From Clostridiales bacterium (GTDB lineage: Bacteria > Bacillota > Clostridia > Oscillospirales > Acutalibacteraceae), in contig JAAYKB010000003.1 in assembly GCA_012522615.1 (NCBI GenBank), positions 1 to 35,664 of the forward strand: a stretch of 35,664 nt of DNA, read 5' to 3'. Below, in pieces: positions 18,169 through 26,603 of the stretch; position 1 is the first letter of the stretch; each line of letters begins with the position of its first letter. A model generated the notes under the pieces. The model did not search any database and was not told the origin of the DNA. It was given only the letters and a program-made list of their open reading frames with translations. Both the position numbers and the translations under genes were made by a program.

Positions 18169-19308
18169 CTATGAATTAAACGCGTCCTTTACCTTCTGGA
18201 AAAAGGTTCGCCGTTTTGGATAGTTTCCCTCTCCGCATGCTTCCTCTAATTCCTTGAGCAGCTTTTTCTGGGTGGCGTTGAGCTTTTGCGGTACTTCTAT
18301 CGTGACCTTAAGGATTTGATCCCCGTGGCCGCGTCCATTGACGAAGGGGATTCCCTTGCCCTTGAGTCTAAACATATCGCCGGGTTGCGTGCCCTCCTTT
18401 ATCACATGCTTTATGTTTCCGTCAAGCGTGGGTACGTCAACCTCAGCGCCCAGAGCAGCCTGAACAAAGGTCAGCGGAAGCTCATACCAGACGTCATAGC
18501 CTTCGCGCTCGAATATAGGATGGGGACGAACCGCAACCGATACCTGAAGGTCGCCTGCCGGTCCTCCGTTTGTGCCGGAATTGCCCTTGCCGCGTATAGT
18601 GATAATCTGACCGTCGTCAATACCCGCGGGGATATTGATTCCGATTGATGACGGGCGGCGCACATGACCAGTTCCGTCGCAAGCATGGCAGGGCGTTTCA
18701 ATAATTCTGCCGCGTCCCCGACAACGCGAACAAATCGTCTGTGTCTGTATAACGCCGAAAGGAGTGCGTTGCTGACGGCGTTCTTGGCCGCTTCCGTGAC
18801 AGGTCGGACAGGTTTTCGGCGAGGTACCTTTTGCCGCTCCGCTGCCGTTGCATTCGTCGCAAGCAGTGATTACCCGGACATCAACCTGCTTTTTACATCC
18901 TCTTGCCGCCTCTTCAAACGATATGACAATCGATGCTGAAATATCACTGCCGCGACGAGGTGCATTGGGGTTTTGGCGGCGTCCCGAACCCCCGAAAAAC
19001 GAGGAAAACAGGTCTCCAAAATCAAAATCCATGCCGTCAAAGCCGTAGCCCTGATAACCGCCCGCTCCGAAGTTAGGATCAACGCCCGCATGACCGTACT
19101 GGTCATACCGCGCTCTTTTCTGGCTGTCCGAAAGAACCTCGTAGGCTTCGTTGACCTCTTTAAAGTTGGCTTCAGCCTGTTTGTCACCCGGATTAAGGTC
19201 TGGATGATATTTTTTCGCCAGCCGGCGATAGGCTTTTTTGATTTCATCCTCCGAAGCGCCTTTTCCGAGTCCAAGCACCTCGTAGTAATCGCGTTTGTTT
19301 TCGGCCAT
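18169..19308 (-). CDS. dnaJ: Chaperone DnaJ
   Basis: J domain with HPD, G/F region, four CxxCxGxG zinc motifs. Confidence 0.98.
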   Translation of the reverse strand: MAENKRDYYEVLGLGKGASEDEIKKAYRRLAKKYHPDLNPGDKQAEANFKEVNEAYEVLSDSQKRARYDQYGHAGVDPNFGAGGYQGYGFDGMDFDFGDLFSSFFGGSGRRQNPNAPRRGSDISASIVISFEEAARGCKKQVDVRVITACDECNGSGAAKGTSPKTCPTCHGSGQERRQQRTPFGVIQTQTICSRCRGRGRIIETPCHACDGTGHVRRPSSIGINIPAGIDDGQIITIRGKGNSGTNGGPAGDLQVSVAVRPHPIFEREGYDVWYELPLTFVQAALGAEVDVPTLDGNIKHVIKEGTQPGDMFRLKGKGIPFVNGRGHGDQILKVTIEVPQKLNATQKKLLKELEEACGEGNYPKRRTFFQKVKDAFNS

Positions 19309-19430
19309 TAAAGAACCATGCCTTTCTATGCCTAATCTTCTGTCGATAAATTATTATATGAAATCATTACATAATGGGATAAATCCACCGCTTGGTACCC
19401 CGCACGGTGGATTATCCAATATTGATTAAG

Positions 19431-21239
19431 CTATTTTACTTCACCGTCGTAATAACCGTCATCCGACGGGGCGGCGTCGGGGGTGGTTCCGGACGCGTCC
19501 TGAGGAGCGGCACTGCTGTATACCTTTGCGGAGACTTCATGGAATTTATTGGTCAACTCTTCCTGCTTTGCCTTAATTTCCTCAATGTTATCACCCTTGA
19601 GGGCTTCCTTGAGCGCATCCAGCTTGGAATTCAACTCGGACTTGTCGGCTTGCTCTATCTTATCGCCCAGTTCATTGATTGTCTTCTCACACTGATAGAC
19701 CATCTGGTCGGCAGCGTTGCGTGTTTCAACCTCCTCGCGGCGCTTCTTGTCCTCCTCCGCATACTGCTGGGCTTCCTGTACAGCCTTTTCGATATCCTCT
19801 TTGGACATGTTGGTGTTGGAGGTGATGGTAATCTTCTGCTCGCGTCCGGTTCCCAAATCCTTGGCGCTAACGTTTACAATGCCGTTGGCGTCAATATCAA
19901 AGGTAACCTCAATTTGCGGTACTCCGCGGGGGGCGGGAGCGATTCCGTCGAGATGGAACATGCCGAGGGTCTTGTTATCCTTGGCAAAATCACGCTCGCC
20001 CTGCAGGACATGAATCTCAACGGAGGGCTGGTTGTCGGCTGCGGTCGAGAAAATCTGACTCTTTTTGGTCGGAATTGTAGTGTTTCTTTCGATTATTCTT
20101 GTCATAACCCCGCCCATTGTCTCAACTCCGAGCGACAATGGGGTAACATCGAGAAGCAGCAATCCCTTTACGTCGCCGCCCAAAACGCCGGCCTGCAGAG
20201 CGGCGCCCATGGCAACGCATTCGTCGGGGTTGATGCCCTTGAAGGGCTCCTGCTCCATAAAGTTTTTAATTGCTTCCTGAACGGCGGGAATACGGGTGGA
20301 ACCTCCTACCAGAAGCACCTTGTTGATATCCTTTTTGCTAAGCCCCGAATCACTAAGTGCCTGGCGGACAGGTCCCATGGTCGCCTCCACCAAAGACGCG
20401 GTCATTTCATTGAATTTAGCACGGGTCAGAGTAAGGTCTAGATGCTTGGGTCCGTTTGCGTCGGCAGTGATAAACGGCAGGTTTATAGAGCTTGTGGTCG
20501 AGCCGGAAAGCTCAACCTTTGCTTTCTCCGCCGCCTCACGAAGCCGCTGAAGCGCCATTTTATCCTTAGACAGGTCGATACCGTTTTCCCTTTTGAATTC
20601 TGCAACCATCCAGTCAATAATCTTCTGGTCAAAATCATCGCCGCCCAGACGGTTATTGCCCGCCGTGGCGAGAACCTCCTGAACGCCATCGCCCATTTCG
20701 ATTATAGAAACGTCAAAGGTGCCTCCGCCGAGGTCATAAACCATAACCTTTTGGTCGTTTTCCTTGTCGATTCCGTATGCAAGGGCAGCGGCAGTCGGCT
20801 CGTTTATGATTCGCTTGACTTCCAGACCGGCAATCTTGCCGGCGTCTTTTGTGGCCTGACGCTGGGAGTCGGTGAAGTATGCGGGGACTGTGATAACCGC
20901 CTCTGTTACCTTGTCGCCTAGATAGGCTTCCGCATCGGCCTTTAGCTTTGACAGAATCATTGCCGAGATTTCCTGAGGAGTATATGATTTATTGTCAATC
21001 TTCACGGTATATCCCGTACCCATTTCACGTTTAATGGATGAAATGGTGCGTTCGGGGTTTGAAACAGCCTGCTGCTTTGCAACACGTCCGACGATACGCT
21101 CGCCGTCTTTTTTAAATGCCACAACCGAAGGGGTTGTACGCGCTCCTTCGACGTTCGGTATCACGACAGGCTCTCCGCCTTCGATAACCGCAACGCAGGA
21201 ATTTGTTGTACCAAGGTCGATACCGATAATTTTTGCCAT
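19431..21239 (-). CDS. dnaK: Chaperone DnaK (Hsp70)
   Basis: [41 protein letters not shown]. Confidence 0.99.
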   Translation of the reverse strand: MAKIIGIDLGTTNSCVAVIEGGEPVVIPNVEGARTTPSVVAFKKDGERIVGRVAKQQAVSNPERTISSIKREMGTGYTVKIDNKSYTPQEISAMILSKLKADAEAYLGDKVTEAVITVPAYFTDSQRQATKDAGKIAGLEVKRIINEPTAAALAYGIDKENDQKVMVYDLGGGTFDVSIIEMGDGVQEVLATAGNNRLGGDDFDQKIIDWMVAEFKRENGIDLSKDKMALQRLREAAEKAKVELSGSTTSSINLPFITADANGPKHLDLTLTRAKFNEMTASLVEATMGPVRQALSDSGLSKKDINKVLLVGGSTRIPAVQEAIKNFMEQEPFKGINPDECVAMGAALQAGVLGGDVKGLLLLDVTPLSLGVETMGGVMTRIIERNTTIPTKKSQIFSTAADNQPSVEIHVLQGERDFAKDNKTLGMFHLDGIAPAPRGVPQIEVTFDIDANGIVNVSAKDLGTGREQKITITSNTNMSKEDIEKAVQEAQQYAEEDKKRREEVETRNAADQMVYQCEKTINELGDKIEQADKSELNSKLDALKEALKGDNIEEIKAKQEELTNKFHEVSAKVYSSAAPQDASGTTPDAAPSDDGYYDGEVK

Positions 21240-21290
21240 ACTGATTTCTCCAATCTTGAATTCATTATTAAGATATAAACAATTATTAAA

Positions 21291-21881
21291 TTAATTTGCA
21301 ACCTTAACCATTGCGGGGCGAAGAATACGCCCGCCAAGTCTGTATCCCTTTTGATATACTTCGGTAACGGTGTCGGGCTCGACGCCCTCGGCGTCCTCGC
21401 GTGTGACCGCGTGATGTATTTCAGGATTGAAAGGTTGGCCGGTAGGATCAATGGCTTCCAGTCCCAAAGACTTCAAAAGCTCGTCGAGCTGGCGTATCGT
21501 CATAACGACTCCTTCCTTATACTCGTCGCCGGGCGGAGCTTCGGCCGCGCGGCCGAGATTATCAAGAGCGGGCAGAAGCGCCTTAATGGTTTCGGCCTTT
21601 ACAAAGCCGCTCAACTGTTCCTTTTCCTGTTCCGTTCTGCGTTTATAGTTGGCATATTCGGCGAGCATTCGCTGGTATAAATCGTTTAGTTCATCCAGCT
21701 TCTTTTTTAGCTCCTCAATCTCCTCAAGAAGCTTTTTTGTCTGTTGGTCGTCCTTCTTGTTTGACTTTGCACCCTTGACCGAAGCGCCGGACTTTTTCTG
21801 CTCGGGCTTTTCCGCGATTTGTTCCTCTGTGACTACCTCTTCGGTTTCGGGTGTGGTTGTTTTACTCACAGCTATGACCAT
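21291..21881 (-). CDS. grpE: Nucleotide exchange factor GrpE (start uncertain; GTG at 21869 also possible)
   Basis: YANYKRRTEQEKEQ, LLPALDNLGRA, FNPEIHHAV; operon context. Confidence 0.95.
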   Translation of the reverse strand: MVIAVSKTTTPETEEVVTEEQIAEKPEQKKSGASVKGAKSNKKDDQQTKKLLEEIEELKKKLDELNDLYQRMLAEYANYKRRTEQEKEQLSGFVKAETIKALLPALDNLGRAAEAPPGDEYKEGVVMTIRQLDELLKSLGLEAIDPTGQPFNPEIHHAVTREDAEGVEPDTVTEVYQKGYRLGGRILRPAMVKVAN

Positions 21882-21960
21882 TCCTTTCTCAATCCGGACG
21901 CGGTCTCGCCGCAAAATTATATACCGGATTTATGCTCAAAAAAGCAATAAAATCGACGTC

Positions 21961-23016
21961 TTATTCCTCATCGTCAGGATTATTTTTGTCTAAACCAATT
22001 ATTTCATCCATTATCCTGCCGATTGACCGTGCAAAATATTCAATACGCGGTATTTCAAAGGCATAATCCATCCGCAGCGGTCCGATTATCCCAATCGACC
22101 CGTCGGGCCGACCGCCCAGCTTGTATCTGGTAACAATTATACTCGAACCGTCAAGCTCGGGTCTTTTGCTTTCACTGCCGATTACAACACGAAGTCCTTT
22201 GGGAACGGCGGTCAGCAATCTTGTCAGCATATCTCTTTGCGCCAAAAAGGTAAGTAAATCCCTTGCCCTGACAGGGTCATAATCGGGATGATGAAGCAGG
22301 TTGAGTTGGCCTTTCAAAGAGATTTCCAATTCCGCCGATTCCTGAACCAACTGATAAAAGGTGGTCAGTGCCGGGGCGCAAACCAAGCCGTATGCTCCGA
22401 GTGCGGTCACCAAGCTCTGCACCTGCGGAAGTCCTATATCCGACAGCAGACTGCCGCAAAAATACTCGTTCAAGGCACGGGACAGGGTTTCAAGCGCCTC
22501 GTTCTCAATATCACTGTCAAACCTGCATACGCGTGTGCGAAGCATACCTGATCCCGTCATAAGCAGCAGCGCCGCCGAGTACCGGGATACACGAAGAACC
22601 TCGATTCGCCTGATATCGGCCGCGTAACTGCTCGGAGTGGTCGTCACTGCGGCGCAGCCGGTCGTTTCCGCCAAAACATTTGATGCTTCTTCAACCAGCT
22701 TTTCAGGATCGCCGGCAGCGCGCTTTAGCTGAGTGTCAATTTCCCTGCGGTCGTCCTCGGAAAGAGCGCGGCGGTCCATAAGACTGTCGATATACAGACG
22801 AAAGGCGGCGGCAGTCGGGATGCGTCCGGCGGATGTGTGGGGTTGTTCAAGATATCCCATGGCTGCGAGTTCTGCCATTTCATTGCGGATGGTAGCGGAT
22901 GAAACGGCGTTGTCCAGCATATCAACCAACACTTTTGAACCAACAGGCTCGCCGGTTCGGACATAGACGTCGATTAAGGCGGTCAATATCCTCTGCTTTC
23001 GCTCACCAAGCTCCAT
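21961..23016 (-). CDS. hrcA: Heat-inducible transcription repressor HrcA
   Basis: N-terminal winged helix SSATIRNEMAELAAMGYLEQPHTSAGRIPT; CIRCE upstream. Confidence 0.97.
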   Translation of the reverse strand: MELGERKQRILTALIDVYVRTGEPVGSKVLVDMLDNAVSSATIRNEMAELAAMGYLEQPHTSAGRIPTAAAFRLYIDSLMDRRALSEDDRREIDTQLKRAAGDPEKLVEEASNVLAETTGCAAVTTTPSSYAADIRRIEVLRVSRYSAALLLMTGSGMLRTRVCRFDSDIENEALETLSRALNEYFCGSLLSDIGLPQVQSLVTALGAYGLVCAPALTTFYQLVQESAELEISLKGQLNLLHHPDYDPVRARDLLTFLAQRDMLTRLLTAVPKGLRVVIGSESKRPELDGSSIIVTRYKLGGRPDGSIGIIGPLRMDYAFEIPRIEYFARSIGRIMDEIIGLDKNNPDDEE

Positions 23017-23046
23017 GCTACCCATCCTTTCATTAATATCGGGGCG

Positions 23047-23073
23047 TTAGCACTCTGGCACCTCGAGTGCTAA
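23047..23073. promoter_or_regulatory. CIRCE operator
   Basis: TTAGCACTC-N9-GAGTGCTAA exact. Confidence 0.98.
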
Positions 23074-23353
23074 CATTATATAATTTACCATTCCCCCACA
23101 CCCATGTCAATATGTAATTGTGAACCTTTTGTAAAAGAAATGGAAGGACGCCCCGTTATTAGAAACACAAAAAATAGTATTCAAAACCCACTCATAAATC
23201 ATATATTGTATATTGTGCTGTTCATACCTCGTTATAACAAAATATATTCGGCATATTTTTGAATTGCACGATTCATAATTTTCCATTATAATGTTTATAA
23301 CAACAAGGGTTGTTAAATGCCGCATTCCCTAAAGCTGAAAGGAGCGAAAAACC

Positions 23354-23605
23354 ATGGCCGGATTTAAAATCCACAACTTTGATCTGAGCAAACTCATTGA
23401 ATTCGCATCAACTGCGAAAGGCGAAGTTTATCTTAAGACTGCCGACGGTGACAGCCTTAATCTTAAAAGCAGGTTAACCCAGCTTCTCGCCCTGTCGAGT
23501 GCAGTTGACTGGGGAAATGTCGGCGAAGCGACTGTTGTCTGCAGCGATCCCGATGACGAAAGCAGACTGTTCCGTATTAATCTTTATGGCACCGACTCCA
23601 AATAG
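23354..23605 (+). CDS. Small conserved-looking protein of unknown function (83 aa)
   Basis: ORF with GAAAGGAGCG upstream and terminator downstream; codon usage like neighbours. Confidence 0.7.
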   Translation: MAGFKIHNFDLSKLIEFASTAKGEVYLKTADGDSLNLKSRLTQLLALSSAVDWGNVGEATVVCSDPDDESRLFRINLYGTDSK

Positions 23606-23616
23606 GTTTAAAAGCT

Positions 23617-23658
23617 AAAAAATCCCGCTCGCAAAAAATGCGAGCGGGATTTTTTGTT
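23617..23658. terminator. Bidirectional terminator
   Basis: AAAAAATCCCGCTCGCA-loop-TGCGAGCGGGATTTTTT. Confidence 0.9.
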
Positions 23659-23666
23659 GTATGGTC

Positions 23667-23894
23667 TTAGACTAACGCATCCTCGATTATGTCCCTAAAA
23701 TGGATATCGGCCACATCTCCCTTCGTAATCTTCTCCGCAAGATTACATACAAAATCATAGTCACATGAAATATCCTCGACCACAGCTAATACTTTTTGCA
23801 TACTCTTATAGGCTATTCCATATGTAACCGCCCAACCATAGTCCTCGATGTACTGCTCGCAGGTAATAAGTTCACATTTTTTATTAACAGTCAC
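23667..23894 (-). CDS. Small protein, possibly DUF6514-like (75 aa)
   Basis: YGIAYKSM..VVEDISCDYDFVCNLAEKI..DIHFRDIIEDALV; GGGAGAG upstream of GTG start. Confidence 0.5.
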   Translation of the reverse strand: MTVNKKCELITCEQYIEDYGWAVTYGIAYKSMQKVLAVVEDISCDYDFVCNLAEKITKGDVADIHFRDIIEDALV

Positions 23895-24048
23895 TAGTTA
23901 TCTCTCCCTTTCATTTTTTTGTAATTTGACTGAAGAATGTGCACTTTCTTCCCGTTTTATATGAGATAATAACAATTTAATGGTTTACGTTGTAAAAATA
24001 AATTGGTTATTATACAATTATTCATTAGATTTTGTTGGTTATTGTTGT

Positions 24049-24077
24049 CCATATTAGGTTTTCATGGTATAATTTGT
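24049..24077 (+). promoter_or_regulatory. Putative promoter of the response regulator gene (coordinates approximate)
   Basis: TTGTCC-17 nt-TATAAT. Confidence 0.6.
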
Positions 24078-24116
24078 ATAGCTGTTTCCAATTTGCTTAC
24101 ATACGAGGGGAATGTC

Positions 24117-24899
24117 ATGGAGAAAAAGCTGTCCGTTCTGTTGGTTGAAGACGACGAAAAGGAATGCAATCTAATTGCTCAGTATATCGACGAGCTTGAC
24201 GACGTTAGCCTGGTTGGCACAACCGACAATTCAGAACAGGGAATCGAATATGTTAAGGATTTTCTGCCCGAAGCTATTATTCTCGACTTGGAGCTTCATC
24301 AGGGCGGGGGAGACGGCTTGACATTTTTAAAGGAGCTAAGATACCTCAATTTGCGTGTCAAGCCTTATGTATTGGTGACTACCAACAATTCCAGCATGGT
24401 TACATATCAATGTGCGCGCCGGCTGGGGGCCGACTTCATCATGGCAAAGCAGCAGGCCGACTATTCGGCAAAGAATGTGGTTGAATTTCTCCGGATGATG
24501 AAAGAAACCATACAAGCAAAGGCAGCCCGGGAATCCCCTCACGGCACGACGGAATCGCCCGAGCAAAAGACCAAACGAATCATCCGCAGGATTTCCTTGG
24601 AACTTGACCATGTCGGAATCAGTCCCAAGGCCGTCGGTTATCAATACCTGATTGACGCCATACAACTGGTTATCAAAAAGCCCTCTACAAACCTCTGCTC
24701 AATCATCGGGGCAAAATACGGAAAAACCGATTCCAGCGTTGAGCGCGCCATGCAGAACGCCATAAACAGAGCCTGGCACACCGCCGACATAAACGATTTG
24801 CTGCAATACTACACGGCAAGGGTCAACTCCGAAAAAGGGGTGCCCACAATAACCGAATTTATTTTTTACTATGCCAACAAGATTAAAAATGAATATTAA
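24117..24899 (+). CDS. Response regulator: receiver domain plus Spo0A C-terminal-type DNA-binding domain
   Basis: Receiver: LLVEDDEKECNLIAQYI, AIILDLELHQGGGDG. C-terminal: ISLELDHVGISPKAVGYQYLIDAIQLVIKKP...SVERAMQNAINRAW, as in Spo0A-C. Confidence 0.88.
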   Translation: MEKKLSVLLVEDDEKECNLIAQYIDELDDVSLVGTTDNSEQGIEYVKDFLPEAIILDLELHQGGGDGLTFLKELRYLNLRVKPYVLVTTNNSSMVTYQCARRLGADFIMAKQQADYSAKNVVEFLRMMKETIQAKAARESPHGTTESPEQKTKRIIRRISLELDHVGISPKAVGYQYLIDAIQLVIKKPSTNLCSIIGAKYGKTDSSVERAMQNAINRAWHTADINDLLQYYTARVNSEKGVPTITEFIFYYANKIKNEY

Positions 24900-24942
24900 A
24901 AAATCGAGAGCCGCACAAAATGTGCGGCCCCTTCTCGATTCG
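24899..24942 (-). terminator. Terminator with its U-tract on the minus strand
   Basis: Minus strand AATCGAGAAGGGGCCGCACATTTTGTGCGGCTCTCGATTTTTT; plus-strand side lacks a T-run. Confidence 0.8.
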
Positions 24943-24948
24943 TCTAAT

Positions 24949-24993
24949 TTATATTACCAGTAGTCCACGAAGCCATACCCAAAACTTCCACAT
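24949..24993 (-). CDS. Tiny 14-codon ORF: MWKFWVWLRGLLVI (candidate signalling/leader peptide)
   Basis: ATG at 24993 preceded by AAAGGAGG with 7-nt spacing; stop TAA 24949-24951; TATAAT on the minus strand (25042-25047); minus-strand terminator directly downstream; in-frame stop upstream precludes a longer ORF from the intergenic region. Confidence 0.6.
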   Translation of the reverse strand: MWKFWVWLRGLLVI

Positions 24994-25120
24994 AACTAAG
25001 CCTCCTTTTATGTATTTTATTGATATAAGTTTACCCCATTTATTATATATTTTGTATTAGTTGACGATATGTGGTTGATGTAGATTTTTGTTGCATCTCG
25101 TCTAAAAAGGAAGGTTTTAA

Positions 25121-26587
25121 ATGATAGAGTTACTTATAAGACATTTTGCTATCATTCTTTCTAGCCTGTATACCTATGCAAGGCTTCTAAATCTGAAAAG
25201 AAGCCCCCGTCAAATTCTGATTTCATCTTTGTTTTCATTATGTTTGTCAGTAGCAACCTGTCTGATAAAGCTACATTTCTCATATATTAGTTTTCTTTCT
25301 ATGATTGTTTTTACTTTTGTTTTCACAACATGGAAAACAAAAACAAGGATAGAACTATCTGTGACAACCACTGTTCTATCCTTCGCAATCTGCTATGTAA
25401 TCTATTTTTTTTCGTCGGTACTCACATCAGGTGTTTTTTGGCTTTTTGATGTGGAATTGTCTGTTTCTCTGATTTATCTAACGGCGTGCTCATCCCTGCT
25501 GCTGCTTTTGATGATACGGCTGCCCTTTTTATCAAGGCGGCTGAAAAACGGCATGCCCTTTCTTATAAAAAAGGGGGGCGGCAATGCCGGCGTTATTATC
25601 AGCGTCATACTTTTGTGTTGTGGTATCTTGCTAAGTAACAATAAAGATATGCGACTGATCTATGTAGTTCCGTTATTTATGATAATATTCGGCGCCGTGT
25701 TCATGCTAATCTGGTGGCGGAGCAGGTTGACCAGAGAATATATAGAAACCCTGCGGAGCAACGAGATTAAAGACCTGCGGGAAATGCTTCTTAAAAAGGA
25801 GGACCAGATAGACTGCCTTGAACAGAATAACCAAGCCTTGGCGAAAATCATACATAGGGATAACAAGCTGATTCCCGCCATGGAGCTTGCCGTCAGGGAT
25901 TTTCTCAAGTCTGCCGAACAGATGGAGCAGACGGAATTGAAGCGGCACGGTCAGGAGCTTCTCCGGCAGCTCAAAGAATTGTCGGGCGAGCGTTCGGGTA
26001 TTATTGAGGAATACCAGTTCCAATGCAAAACTCTGCCGAAAACCAAGGTGTGTTCCGTAGACACGCTGATTTCATATATGTTCAATAAGTCCAAGGAATA
26101 TCGGGTAAAATTTGATCTGGCAATCCTCGGGAGCATAAAATACATGGTCGAAAAGGTTATCCCCGAATCGGATTTAAATACGGTGTTGGCGGATTTATGC
26201 GAAAACGCCATTCTGGCGGCCAAAGACAGTGAGAGAAAGAGCGTTTTGCTGGTTATCGGTATTTCCGACGGCTGTTATTCAATCGACGTGTTTGACAGCG
26301 GCCTGCCTTTTGAGATTGACACCCTCGCTAATCTGGGGCTCAAAAAAATTACCACCCGCGCCGAATCGGGTGGAAGCGGTATCGGGCTTGCAACGACTTT
26401 TGAGATAAAAGAGGCTCATAACGCCAGCTTTATTATTGAGGAGTATAATAACGACGGGCAGCTTTTCACCAAAAAGGTGTCGCTTAAATTTGATAATCTG
26501 AACCAATATCTTGTGATAACAAAAAGGGATGACGCTGTAAAAGCATCATCCCAAAGAGCCGATTTAACAGTAAGAAAACCGGATTAG
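25121..26587 (+). CDS. AgrC-like sensor histidine kinase (multi-TM N-terminus, GHKL ATPase)
   Basis: About 6-7 hydrophobic helices, coiled coil, IIHRDNK phosphoacceptor-like motif, N-box LNTVLADLCENAILAA, G-box SGGSGIGLATT; AAGGAAGG RBS. Confidence 0.85.
   Translation: MIELLIRHFAIILSSLYTYARLLNLKRSPRQILISSLFSLCLSVATCLIKLHFSYISFLSMIVFTFVFTTWKTKTRIELSVTTTVLSFAICYVIYFFSSVLTSGVFWLFDVELSVSLIYLTACSSLLLLLMIRLPFLSRRLKNGMPFLIKKGGGNAGVIISVILLCCGILLSNNKDMRLIYVVPLFMIIFGAVFMLIWWRSRLTREYIETLRSNEIKDLREMLLKKEDQIDCLEQNNQALAKIIHRDNKLIPAMELAVRDFLKSAEQMEQTELKRHGQELLRQLKELSGERSGIIEEYQFQCKTLPKTKVCSVDTLISYMFNKSKEYRVKFDLAILGSIKYMVEKVIPESDLNTVLADLCENAILAAKDSERKSVLLVIGISDGCYSIDVFDSGLPFEIDTLANLGLKKITTRAESGGSGIGLATTFEIKEAHNASFIIEEYNNDGQLFTKKVSLKFDNLNQYLVITKRDDAVKASSQRADLTVRKPD
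26521..26552 (-). terminator. Terminator of hppA embedded in the 3' end of the kinase gene
   Basis: Minus strand GGGATGATGC-TTTTACA-GCGTCATCCC-TTTTTGTT. Confidence 0.75.
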
Positions 26588-26603
26588 AACCTGTAAAATT
26601 GTT

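Noticed and set aside
19392-20441. 349-aa plus-strand ORF opposite dnaK
   Set aside because: Antisense to the high-confidence dnaK; composition reflects the reverse complement of a conserved gene and there is no independent RBS or promoter support.
23047-23073. CIRCE palindrome as a novel repeat
   Set aside because: It is the well-known HrcA operator, with hrcA immediately downstream.
24899-24993. Interpretation of the tiny Trp-rich ORF plus hairpin as a trp-operon attenuator leader
   Set aside because: Three Trp codons followed by a terminator fit that pattern, but no trp or other minus-strand gene lies downstream; the sequence there is the convergent response regulator.
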